Shown piece by piece: positions 45,939 to 56,600 of a stretch of 64,000 nucleotides of DNA (its first letter is position 1; each line of letters starts with the position of its first letter). The DNA comes from Macrolepiota albuminosa. Lineage: Eukaryota > Basidiomycota > Agaricomycetes > Agaricales > Agaricaceae. Under the pieces are notes generated by a model. It searched no databases. It was given only the letters and a program-made list of their open reading frames with translations, and had not been told where the DNA came from. The position numbers and the translations under genes are program-made. The stretch covers positions 2,604,001-2,668,000 of the forward strand of contig JAMWFC010000046.1 in the NCBI GenBank assembly GCA_027475525.1, in the 5' to 3' direction.

Positions 45939-47850
45939 GCATTCATGAATCACCAAGAACGGTTGATAAAGCGACGAATCACTTCTGTTGGACAGCTGTC
46001 AAGATATTTACAAGCCAATTTCTTTGCCTCTGTAAACCCACTCTTTACATGCTCCCGGTAGCGATACTTAGCCCAACCCCAGTACTAATAGAACTTTATA
46101 AGCTTTGACATGAGTTTCAAGGAAAAAAATGAGCATACCATTTCAATAGGATTCAATTCACAGTGGAATTTTGGTAAGAAGATACACAAGTGTCTGGCTC
46201 CATGAATAAGAACTTTGAGCATTGAATCCTGATACTTGAAATCATCTTGCTGGCTCAGGAGACGAGCCATGCAACAACCTGTGTTTTCAGTCGAGCAGAT
46301 TGGAGAGCACTTGGTTTTGAGGTTTGTTATGTCAAATCCTCGCTCCTCAAAGACATGCTGCAGCCCTTTAGGTCTGCCATCTGGAAGTGTCATCTTCTGA
46401 AGATTTCCTCGCTGCTTTACTGATGGGTTTGAGTAAGGAATTCTTGTATCACGTTGAATCCGTTGCTTGCCACCATCTGATTTATTCATTTCGAAAGCCT
46501 TTAATGCATCAGGAGAAAGTGATCCATAGGCAGATGATTGGTCAAAAATAAAGAGAGCTTGGCATTGTGGATGCTGTTTCTCAAAAACGTTGATTGCATG
46601 TTTAACCTGATTTAGCAGCTGAGTACAATCCCACCAGGCATCACCATTTGAGCCTGGATAGATAATCTTGCGAGCTTCATCAACAATCTCTCCATCAGCA
46701 TTGAGATGAACAAGTCGTCCAGTTTCAGGTGTGATGAACTCTGACACATGTATAAGATGCCCACGACCTTTTTTCTGGAGCATTGTCTGGCCCTCACTCA
46801 ACCTAAAATATTATGTGATTACTAAATTGAACATTGCAAAAATCTGGTACTCACCATGCGCTGTGTTTGTACTCATTAGCAGTAAAGCATGATTCATCCT
46901 GGAACAGTGGAATGATTTCTTACTGCCCATCCTCCAGCACTGGTGGCACCCTCATCAAGTCAGGCCCCTCATATTTTGCCATGCGAACCTCAAACGCAGC
47001 CATCTGGGGCAAAAAGACATCACGGCGATAGGCAATAACATCCTCTCGCTCATGCCCATCCATATAAACTCCTTTCTGAAGTATTTTCAACTTCCATCCC
47101 AGTCTTTCTAATCATCGACGAGAAGTTTGTTCACTCAATGGAGCCTTTAGTGCAATATTTAGAGAGGAGAGGATTGTGGTATTGATAGCTTGAAGAAATC
47201 GATGAGAAGTGACTGTTCCAGGGGTTTGGAGGTTAAGCCAGTTGAGGGCGGCATTTCTAATTTCTTCATCAGCGAGCAAGGTGCGTGCTTTGTGTCTCCT
47301 ACCACGGCGTTCTTCTGGGAGCTGCTCCCAAATTTCATAGTGTCGAGCAAGTGCACGAATCTTGCAAGCAAAGTGAACACCTTCAGCTTCACTCCACTGT
47401 CGTGCAATCTCTGTGCTGGCAGCGATGCACCCATATCTCTTTATTCTCAAAGTTGCAAAGTTACGAAGAACCATCAGCTGATTCAACTTTGACATTGGCA
47501 GTTTTTTCTCGCCCTTCTTCAAGTCCTTCTTGATCTGCTCTCGTAACGCATCCCATGGCTTCACTTCCGATGAACTGGGCAAGATGGCCTCATTCACCTC
47601 CTCCTCCCAAGCTTCTTCTTCAATCTCCTCCAAAGACAGAGGTGGAATCTGATACTCGACTCCTTCCTTCTGAAGTTGTACTTCAGCCTCTGGTAGAACC
47701 TGGACCTCGACACTTCCCTCACAAACTCATACTTCCATATCACTGCATTCAGAGACACAAGGCTCTTCAATTGATGACTGTATGGTAAACCCGAAAGTAT
47801 CCAACTTTTTCTGATTTTTCCATGCTTTTTTATAGCGACAAGCAGTTCTT

Positions 47851-48004
47851 GGACGCTTGCTCATTACATCAGGACCTTTTATATATGACTTTGGCCTCTC
47901 TATCATTGAATAAGTCTTTCATTTTTTGGACGCTTGCTCATTACATCAGGACCTTTTATATATGACTTTGGCCTCTCTATCATTGAATAAGTCTTTCATT
48001 TTTT
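47851..48004. repeat. 77-base tandem duplication (probable artefact)
   Basis: Copies at about 47851-47927 and 47928-48004 in the transposase gene. Confidence 0.88.
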
Positions 48005-48805
48005 ATTAAATCAACTTGACACTAACCTTGTTTATTGTTCGCCTTCTTTACTGTGTACAAAACCCAATCTGGATCCTGAGGATCTTCGTCATATGCCCTT
48101 GCCAAACCAACCATCTTCCTGCCAAGATCCTCATCATCCCAGCATGGATCATCACCAATCACATCGTCTTCCTCCTCATCTAAATCTGCTCCGTTCTCCT
48201 CATCCAAGTTGCGTAGCTCCTCCTTTTCTTGTTCCTCCCATTCTGATACTATTGCAGCAGCTCCTTCGGAAATGTCGTTCCATATCAAACCACGATCAAT
48301 GTCAGATTCGCTGTCTGATCCAAGTAAGGAAGCCTGGTCAACAAATGTTTCAGTGGTACAACTAACTTTGTTGCACTTTGGGACAGAATTTGGGTTAGCT
48401 GGATTGTTACGAAGCCCAGTAGTGTTTTGACAGTATTTTGCAGGACGTCTTGGTGCTATTTTGCAGCTGGAGTGGAGAGGATCTGTTTTTTTTGTTGATT
48501 TTTGATATTTTTTTAAGTTTGATTTTGGATTTATAATCAAAATTTTTTTATTAGATTCATAGTCCACGCAACAAACACTGTCGATTGGCATATTTTATAT
48601 ATTTTTCTCAATTTTTTTTAGCAAGTTGGCCAAATTTTTGAGTTCAAATTTATAAAATTTAAAAAATACAAAAAAGTGCTTGTAGAAATCGAAGGAGAAT
48701 GTCTAAAGGAGTGTATTCTGACTATTTTCTGGGGCTGCAACTAATTGTAGGAGGCTACCTAATTGGGTCAAAAAAGTTGGTCGTGTTTTGCTGTCCACAA
48801 CTGTA

Positions 48806-49629
48806 GCTAGCTCTGCGTGAACAGTCTTCCTCAAATGCTTCATCTTCTCCTTCCCTTCTTGAATCCACTTCTCCTCTGCAGCTTCCTTCATCTTCTTCAG
48901 CTTCCGTTTAACACGTGGCATGATTGTCTCCTCCTTCTTCCGCAATCTGGAATCAGGCGGATGCAGAAGATCGAACCCATTGGCTTTATCAATGATTGTC
49001 CCCTCTCCTGCATCAATAACTAAGCCATTTCATTTCAAAAAATCCAACTCCAAGATAAGTTCAGTGTGCAGATTTGGACAGACAATGAACATTTGGAATT
49101 TAGACTGCCATTGGGTGCAAGGTGATACAATTACAAGTTTTACGTATTCTGACAAACACTGATTTTCATTCTTCTTTTCGGAGGTAAAGGCACCAGAAAC
49201 TGAAAGTGGGCAAGGAAGTTGTCGAGTCTTTAAGCCTAATTCATTCACGAGCATTGTAGAAATCAGAGCTGGGGGGGCGCCAGTGTCAATAAGCGCGTTC
49301 TCCACTTTGATGGAGCCAATGGTAGGCCCCGAAACAAAACAAGAATAAGTGATGTGAAGGGGAAGCATGTACTCACTACCCGCATCACTGCTGTCCTCCT
49401 CATCTGATGACCCTTCAAAAACAGCCGCCACTGTGACCAAGGCCATTGCTCCACCCGTTCCCACTCCTCCCGACTTTGTCTTCTTCTTCAAATACTCCTT
49501 TTGCACAGCAGTTGCAAACTCGGTGGTCAAACGTTGTTTATTATACTCTTCTAACTTCAATGCTTGTCCCTTGTCTGGGCAATTTGCTGCCCGATGATCA
49601 ACGTAAAGACAACGACATTGATAACATCC
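48806..49629 (-). pseudogene. Element A: zinc knuckle, protease and linker
   Basis: After a stop near 49629 the frame encodes a knuckle of spacing CX2CX6HX4C. The retropepsin follows (49030-49560) with the active-site triad in Ala-Leu-Ile-Asp-Thr-Gly-Ala-Pro and the flap partner Leu-Glu-Leu-Asp-Phe-Leu. A highly charged linker runs to the TA where the transposon is inserted. Confidence 0.82.
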
Positions 49630-50769
49630 TTAAAGAATAGCATGCTCCTTTGTTGTCAGTTCATAAACATCAACTCGCGCCGCATTGAAAGTTGTGCCAG
49701 TGGACGTGGCCTTCATTGTCTGTCCTGTGGATGCTGACTTGACATTGTTCATAACGTTCTTCAACTGCGATTTGCCTGCAGCCACGATCGAGTCTGCAAG
49801 GTATCTACTGATCTGACTTTTACGTGAGGCGATAATCTTGTCAATATCAGAGACCGTGCGAAGCCACTGGTTGAGGTTGGTAATATTATCATAACAATTA
49901 TCTTTGTTCCCGAGTGCGTATTCCCTTCGAACGTCATCGTGACAATGCAATAGAATGTGATCCCATAATTTGTTGGAAGGAATGTGGAAACGTGGCAAGG
50001 TAATGAAAATGTTGTTGGCCTCTCTCAACGTGCTAACCCAGACATCAAAACTTTCTTCATCAGTCTGCTTCTTCAACAAGGTCTGAGCAACCTTCCAGGC
50101 CCAATCAGTAGACAAGACGATCCCCCGAAGACGAGCCATGAAGACGGCAAATGTCAATCCTCTCAACTCTACTTCATTCTCCCTCACCCAGGCATGCACA
50201 ACCGGTGCCTCAATGTTAAACATAATCCTTTCCACCTGTTTATCCTCCTCAATCACTTTGTGGCTAAAGTAGCATCTGCAGCTGTATTTAAACTCTTCTA
50301 ACTGTCATGGCCCAATCGACCCTCTCCCAATCACCGGCACGTGACTTGATGACACCTGGGTCACTTCCGCCATTGAGGGGTTTGTCTTTGTAGAAGGCAT
50401 GGTCGACATGCGAGATGGAGGGCCACCAAAATCGTCCGACGACTCAGATGAACACGATGACAAGGGCGAGGAGGGTGGTAAGGCGGGTTTTATAAATGGC
50501 GGTGTGGAGGGCAAGGACAAGACAGAAGGATCTGTAAGAGGCGAGGATTCTCGAGACAAGAGGGGCAAGCGGGAGCCCAGAGAGCGTGACGTGGAGCGAG
50601 AACGAGAACGTTGGCCTAGAGTCTTTTGCGAGCGTGTGCGTGCCAGGTTGCCTAGTTTGAACCCAGCCGGTGTCCAACAGGTGTGACAAGACGGCAATCC
50701 AGGTTCCCCCTTTTTATACCACGTATGTGAAGGAAATCCCCAACAGTATCTCCCCAAAAAACAGAACAA
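49630..50769 (-). pseudogene. Element A: gag
   Basis: The N-terminal part (50305-50769) is Ser/Pro/Arg-rich. After one in-frame TGA (near 50305) the capsid-like helical domain continues (49630-50256), with Phe-Asn-Ile-Glu-Ala-Pro-Val and Trp-Val-Ser-Thr-Leu-Arg-Glu-Ala-Asn. Order and position behind the 5' LTR fit a Ty3/gypsy gag. Confidence 0.8.
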
Positions 50770-50918
50770 GACACTCTCCGTCCCCCAATTACAGGGTAGA
50801 AGCCCCAGGAAACCAACACAACAGACACCTGTCTAACCAGAAGCACCGAGTTGAAGGCAAGAAGCTTCCCAAGCAATCGTAGTATCTTCGAGACTATTTG
50901 TTCGATTCAAAAAAAAAG

Positions 50919-51088
50919 TGTAAGAGAGCAAGAAGGGCTCTTCTTCACTCAAGGTAGCCGACAACAGAATGGAACAAATAGTGATTCGTAGGGTAAAAGT
51001 TAGTCTCGAACATACATCCTCAGTGTTTAAATAGGTTCCAGAATAAGGTTGTGTCTGTTTTCTCGATCACCGATCTCGTTCGCGTACG
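50919..51088 (-). mobile_element. Element A 5' LTR, truncated
   Basis: Matches the 220-base A LTR from its CTTACA end for 170 bases, then switches at about 51088 (tacgcct) to unique sequence. The outer 50 bases and any target duplication are missing, so a deletion has occurred at this boundary. Confidence 0.82.
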
Positions 51089-51389
51089 CCTTAGGGCTAC
51101 ACGTGACGTGACAGATTTCCTCAAGCGTTTTCATTGGTCGCGTGAAAACGCAGTTTTAACTGCCACAAATCCGCAATAATCAGAGGCCTCAAATCCGCAA
51201 AGTCGGGACTTAGATTTGGTCAGAATTTCCCCTCAAATCCGCTATTTCGCGGACAAGTTTCTCGGAAACTTTCCGGGGCCTATTCTGACTCCCGCCCACC
51301 AAACTGCAGGTGGCACGTGACCTATGACCAAAATCTGGCCTCAAGACTCTTGCTACCAATTGCAAAGTGATTTCTCAGTAAACTGAACT
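51089..51389. promoter_or_regulatory. Promoter region of the thioredoxin gene
   Basis: About 300 unique bases between the broken LTR and the ATG. It contains cgtgacgtgac near 51101 and several tcaaatccgc-like direct repeats at 51164-51245. Regulatory meaning is not known. Confidence 0.4.
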
Positions 51390-52102
51390 ATGCCAATTAC
51401 ACAAATTTCTTCATTATCTGACTTGGACGCATCCTTGTCCAAGGCCAAGGACAAGCTCTCTGTATGTTGCTTTTTCTTGACCTTCGCAGGAAGACTCAAG
51501 GTTGAATTTGTCAGGTCATTGACTTCCACGCAACTTGGTAACTTTTTGGCGCAGTAATCAATATCTGTGCTGATCTGTCACAAGGTGTGGCCCTTGCCAT
51601 GCAATTGCACCAGTATATGAGGCTCTTTCCAAGCAGTACACAACCGTCAACTTTATGAAATGTGACGTCGACAGTGCAAGGGATGTAGCAAGCCAATATT
51701 CAGTATCTGCCATGTAAGCGTTCGCAGCGTCTATCTACCCTCAACTGAATTTGCCAGCACTACAGGCCAACTTTCGTGTTCTTAAGAGGCAAGGTCAAGG
51801 TGGATCAGGTTCGAGGGGCGGATAAAGCGTCAGTTTGTTTTTAGTGTATACGAGATTGACTCATATACATCCTTTACGACAGTGCCCTTGAGAATGCTTT
51901 ACGTCGGCACTCTGGCACTTCGTCGTCTGGTGTATTCTCTGGCAAAGGACAAACATTGGGCGGTGGTTCTGCGCCTATCGACAAGACTGACATCTCAAAT
52001 ACTCTGAACCAGGTTACGGGAACGGTGTCCAATATGGACGCTCCACTGAAGGTTCTTCTGGGCCTCGTGGGTGTCTATCTCCTATTTTGGTCTCTGAGTT
52101 AG
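51390..52102 (+). CDS. Tail-anchored thioredoxin
   Basis: Exons 51390..51461, 51515..51537, 51585..51713, 51766..51828, 51883..52102; 168 residues. A standard thioredoxin fold has the redox site Trp-Cys-Gly-Pro-Cys (about residues 32-36, created across an intron) and the cis-proline loop Met-Pro-Thr-Phe. It ends at about residue 106. A Ser/Gly-rich linker leads to a hydrophobic segment, Val-Leu-Leu-Gly-Leu-Val-Gly-Val-Tyr-Leu-Leu-Phe-Trp, at the extreme C-terminus. That arrangement predicts a tail-anchored protein with the reductase domain in the cytosol; which membrane it enters cannot be read from sequence. It lies 300 bases from the broken LTR of element A. Confidence 0.88.
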
Positions 52103-52442
52103 GTATATCTTGATGCGAAATTCTGTGGCACCTATGCCGTATCAAGAAATTACCTGCAGATTCTTAACAAGACAGTTACTTCGGACAAAACTATATATTG
52201 AATGTTCCACAGTATATACCAAACCAGTAACTTCAACATTGAATCATGTTTCGTTTCCGTTAAGGGTCCAGTAAAAGTCTAGATCAGTTACACATAGGAA
52301 ATATGAAGAAGAAGAAAAAATAGCAGAGCGCAACAAGCATTACGTTGTACTGTCAGCCTGCCCTTCATGTTGCCTGTAACAGTCAAGACTTCTGGCAGCC
52401 TGACAGTATAACATAAAGAGTCCGCTCCTTTACTCACTACCA
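52103..52442. other. Convergent intergenic region
   Basis: Space between the stop codons of the thioredoxin and the RNase III-like gene. It should hold both polyadenylation regions; A-rich sequence at 52300-52325 is notable. No other feature was seen. Confidence 0.4.
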
Positions 52443-53429
52443 CTACCATCCCATCTTAATCCAGGCCTGACGAGCTGCTTCTTCCTTGGCAACTTTTTGG
52501 CTTCTGCCAGTACCACGACCTTGCTCAGCCCCGTTCACTAATTCAAGGATGAGTAAATGCATTAATAAACATTGTTGTACCTACTAAGGCATTTTACAGT
52601 CCAAGTCGGCATATGGTGAGGTCCATCCTGTTCTGCGGCATAGGTTACAATAACTCCCCGTTGTGAAGCAGTCTGATTAACAAGTGCCAAGGAGACCAAA
52701 TTGGGTGGCGCCAAATTGGTTGGGGCCAAATTAGGTGGGGCCATACTTATTGTAGTCATTCTATCTGGCGGGAGGGGCGGAGGAGAACTGGAAGGTGGCA
52801 CTGGAGTAGGAGCTCCGTTCCACACCGGCTGATCAGGAGAAATGGTTGGCTCTTGTGATAACGGTCTGGGCTCTGCATCTGGATCGATCAATCGAGAAAT
52901 CCAATCTTGAATAATGCTGCCTCCGCTGCGGATGTATAAGGCACCAACGTAGGTATTAAAAAAACGGCGGATTTCCTAAAATTCAATTTTGAATGTTTGA
53001 TGATCCAGTTCAAATGAGGTGTACATACAGTGTGTGAGCCCACGTTGTCCTCTGCCCCAGGAGCAAAGCGCAATTTGGATTTGAGACCATAGGATTCCAA
53101 CCAAGCTTCGAGCTTTTCAGGAGAGAGCGCTTCGCTGCTCAGCCGCTATGTTCAAATAATAAAGAATAGTTCAGGTTTATAACAGTATATGCCTCCATTC
53201 CCGGAAAACGTACAGCGACATCCGTGGCAGAGATGATAGGTCGCTTGGAAAAGTAGTGAAAGGTGACAGCCAAGTCTAGAATACGATTGCCAAGTTCCGC
53301 AAGACGGTCCGTGTCGCCATACTCATCGTTCATCCCGACATTCTGGCCATATCTTAGAGAGCCGTGGGTGAAGACGTCGAGTAGAAGGTCGACATCTCCT
53401 TCGATCTTGGGGAGAGGAGGCAGACTCAT
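52443..53429 (-). CDS. RNase III-like / dsRNA-binding protein, catalytically degenerate
   Basis: Exons on the minus strand: 53429..53214, 53145..53029, 52975..52585, 52537..52443; 272 residues. Residues 10-140 look like an RNase III domain: Asp-Val-Phe-Thr-His-Gly-Ser-Leu, then Asp-Thr-Asp-Arg-Leu-Ala-Glu-Leu-Gly-Asn-Arg-Ile-Leu-Asp-Leu-Ala at the signature helix, and Phe-Phe-Asn-Thr-Tyr-Val-Gly-Ala-Leu-Tyr at the second site. In active enzymes the signature has Glu-x-x-Gly-Asp and the second site an acidic pair; here Asn replaces the metal-binding Asp and Asn-Thr the second acids. A proline-rich linker precedes a dsRNA-binding-like C-terminus (Lys-Val-Ala-Lys-Glu-Glu-Ala-Ala). A role as a structural protein, such as a mitoribosomal subunit, is possible. 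Confidence 0.75.
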
Positions 53430-53634
53430 CGTAGAAGCTACTGTGGTTTACGCAGGCGGACGTGAGAGATATAGGCAAGCGCTGCACCGGTCATCAGACA
53501 TGTACATACCAACGGGCCGCATTGGATGGGATGGTCACTTTTCCCAGATGCGGTCACGTGGTAACAGCTGAATTTCCTCGTTCTTTGCCACCAACACTTT
53601 GGTGGGCAACGTCGGCACCAGCCTTAGATTCTAT
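53430..53634. promoter_or_regulatory. Divergent promoter RNase III-like gene / POM152
   Basis: 205 bases between divergent start codons. No TATA box is obvious. Confidence 0.5.
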
Positions 53635-56600
53635 ATGTCTAAAGTCATGCCGGCTCACGACAAAACGCAGCTGCCTGCTCCTTCATCAGATCTCCAGCCA
53701 TTGATTCCAGACAAGTACCTGGACATTCCCTCGCAGCGCCTTTATTATTTGAGTTTAGGGCTTCTCTGCCAGGTACGCGAACTGGATTTCCAGCTTACTT
53801 TCTCCTCACTGTCATTCTTAGGCAATTAAAGTCCTGGACGTCTCCTGGTATCTTGTCAGTGGAGGCGAAGGCAGTACAAGTTGCAGGAAATGGCTATTCG
53901 TCGATTTTGCCTACTGCTTGATACTTAGTCGCCTTCGCATACCTCGTTTGACGTATGGCAGAACCGTAGTCTTGCTCCAGATTGTATTTCTATGGTTCTT
54001 GGATGGGCTTATGTTCGGAGGGATCAGCCTCAACCTTCCGCATAAGTCCAATGGTGCAGTGTCAAATTCAAGTGCGTTTACTGACCAACATCTTTATCAA
54101 CCTTGAGACTCAACCAATATTGTAGACTCTCAACTACAAAGCACAGTTACAGAATCTTCAGGTTTCCTCGAATATATTTCTCCTTTTACGTTTGGATTAT
54201 TAGCCTTTTCTGGCACAAAAGACGCACATCTCGTTGGTCAACATACCGTTCGAATGTCCCCAATAAGCACTGCTCAGCTCAATCCTGATTCTCTACCCTA
54301 TTGTCTATCCCCGCCAAATAATTTTGTTCTCATACCAGTGCTACTCAATAACACTACTCCCGCTGAACTCAGGTTTTCTTTGACACCTCCAGGCCATGAT
54401 ATTCCAGAATTCCTGGAATTGACGGCAAAGGATCTGAAAGCTATCGAACAAGACCGGCTTGCAGCGCTTCGAGCCTCACGTCCATCAACATCTGTTCTCG
54501 ATTCTGACGAATACGACGAATATGATGATGATGAAGATGTAGCCCAAGAATCACAAGGCGCTCGATCTCTCCTTCAAAGTACACAGTCCATTGTCCACAT
54601 ACGTATATCAAGGCCGGGAAGGCTACGTCTGGAGAGTCTTCTTGACCAATCTCGGGTACCAGTTCGGATATTATACCCTTCAACAATCAACGTTGTTCCC
54701 TGCCCTACTGTCGAGTTCATTGATAAAGAACTCATGGAGGATAACGTGCGCTGCAGCGGTCAAGATCCAGATTTGGAGCTGATGATCAGGGTATACGGTG
54801 TACCACCATTAAGCCTGCGGTGGTTAAAGACGATCAATGGCCGACGGGAGCACTTTCTTGTGGAAGGCATTGAGGAAAACGATGCTTCCAAAGAGGACGT
54901 ATCTGAAGTACGTCGAGGTACGCCAGAGGAAATGAAGATACCTCTGAGTATTGCTTTGGATACCCCTGGAACTTACGTCTACGCACTTGAAGAGGTCACG
55001 GACAGTGTCGGTAATGTAATACGCATCGGTCCTGATACTTCTGGGGATTTCTCGGGATCGATCCAGACTAGAACCACCCGCTCATTGGTGGTGCTCCGTC
55101 GACCGAAGGTATCATTCAGGTCATGTGGACCTGGCTCGCCGACTTCGCTCTTGATAGGTAGCGAAGCATCTCTGGGAATATCAGTCAACGATGCGGAGGA
55201 GTTTGATTCTCCTTGGGAAATATCGCTGAAGTATAAACCTTCTACGGATGGTGACAAGCATAACATGCGCCACCAACCGTGGAACAAAACTATGAAAACT
55301 CAGGGAGACTTGAATGTACGCGTCAACGGACCCGGGGAATATGCAATCGTTGGAGTACAAGGAAAGGTTAGGAGCAGTATACTGATCTTTGGGAGCTTCC
55401 TCTCACTGGAAATTTGCTTCAGCGGTGCTTGGGAGATATCTTATCCCCTGAAACCTGTAGAGTCATAGAAAAACCTCTGCCCACAGCAGAGATAGAGTGG
55501 AAACAGATCCATGAATGGTAAACCAGTTCTTATTTGATCAGAAACACTCCTCATCGGGGCGAAATAGTTCCGGAGACACGGGAGTATCTGCATCTCTCGT
55601 TTTACGGGGAACACCTCCATTTCAGGTCTACTATCGTATGCAACGCGACAATGAATCTCCACGCGACCTATCCAAGACGCTCTCAAGTTCGCGGGGTGAA
55701 TTAACTCTGCAACCAGAACGTAGCGGTCACTACACTTTTACTTTTACACATTTGAGCGATGCCTACTACAAGAAGGTGGAATTGACAGGCCCTAGTATCG
55801 ACCAAGTGATACATCCTCTCGCAGCTGCGGACTTCGTTGCAAGCCAGGGCGGCAGCAAAAGGAGGATTAATAGCTGTGATGGTGACATTGTATCAGTTGA
55901 TGTTGAGCTCAGGGTATAAGCCAGTTATCTTATGAAGTCGCTGTCCAGAGACTAATTCCCTCTGGGTGCATTTTCAGGGAACTGGTCCATGGAATCTTGA
56001 AATGCAAGTTGTCGGCCCCAGGAGTTCTGAAGTCCTACAGATAGAAGGGATTGAGACTCCAAGGAAGTCAATATTGGTTCCCATACCCAAAGGGATGAAT
56101 AGTGACGAGGGAACATTTGACATCAATATCGGTAAATTACTTACCGAAAGCGCTGGGATGTTACTGAGTTTTCTACAATCAGTGAGCATCGAGGACGTCT
56201 ATAAGTGCAAGCGGACTGTCTCGAATCCAGGAATCACAGTGAGTGTAAAAGGAGTCAAGGTTGGTGTGTTTTTGTTTCGTGACCTGTGTGCCATTGTCAA
56301 GCTTTAATGTGTGCTAGGCGACCGCCAGGTTCTACAATAGTGGAGGTAAACGATCTACTACTGTTCTTGAGAATGAATCAGCCAGTCTCCCTCTACGACT
56401 CACTGGAGATGCTGTTAGTTCGTTTGCTCTTTGATGAACGGTTCACTGATATAACCATGTTCTTAGCCATGGCGACTCAAGTACCGTCACGTAGACGATA
56501 ACAAGATTCTGACAAGGACCGTGAACAATCCCAATGACGACCTGGTCGTGACTCAAAGGGGAACATTTGAAATTTTGGATGTAAGATTCCTTCCTTGTAA

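Larger units (their letters stand above)
44897..48591 (-). pseudogene. DDE transposase of the agaricomycete repeat type, degenerate
   Basis: Coding pieces: acidic N-terminus (48022-48591), helical DNA-binding region (47112-47760), catalytic core (46085-46801) and C-terminus (45943-46084 and 44897-45008, interrupted by a solo LTR). Catalytic residues are visible: Asp in Phe-Gln-Asp-Glu-Ser, Asp in Phe-Ile-Phe-Asp-Gln-Ser-Ser, Glu in His-Cys-Glu-Leu-Asn-Pro-Ile-Glu. Introns are likely between core segments (near 46800-46850 and 46090-46140). In-frame stops near 47113, 46920, 45955 and 44980 make it inactive. The TA flanks and DDE spacing suggest the Tc1/mariner superfamily in a broad sense. Confidence 0.8.
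44701..48803 (-). mobile_element. Tc1/mariner-like DNA transposon inserted in element A
   Basis: Inverted ends begin CAGTTGTGGACAG at 44701 (plus) and read the same inward from 48803 (minus); similarity continues through an aaacacgac motif for about 35 bases. TA flanks both ends (44699-44700, 48804-48805), the hallmark of TA-specific integration. Removing the element joins the protease region of A to its RT leader in frame. It carries a DDE transposase gene (minus) and a nested family-B solo LTR. Confidence 0.85.
15774..51088 (-). mobile_element. Element A: nested, degenerate Ty3/gypsy chromovirus
   Basis: Minus-strand order is truncated 5' LTR (50919-51088), gag (49630-50769), protease region (48806-49629), start of reverse transcriptase (44228-44698), RT and RNase H (31481-32433), integrase (29326-30437), chromodomain (15994-16613) and 3' LTR (15774-15993). 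The pieces are separated by the Tc1/mariner-like element, B2, E and B1. Each junction keeps the target duplication, so the pieces join into one pol reading order. Many stop codons lie where CGA, CAA or TGG would be expected, so the copy is dead. It is the oldest layer of the nest. Confidence 0.85.

Noticed and set aside
48703..48800. Apparent continuation of the element A polyprotein (Thr-Val-Val-Asp-Ser ...)
   Set aside because: This stretch is the terminal inverted repeat and outer part of the DNA transposon; the A frame stops at the TA at 48804 and resumes at 44698.
51089..52442. Long minus-strand frame 51511-51696 and similar shadows
   Set aside because: Antisense to firmly spliced thioredoxin exons.
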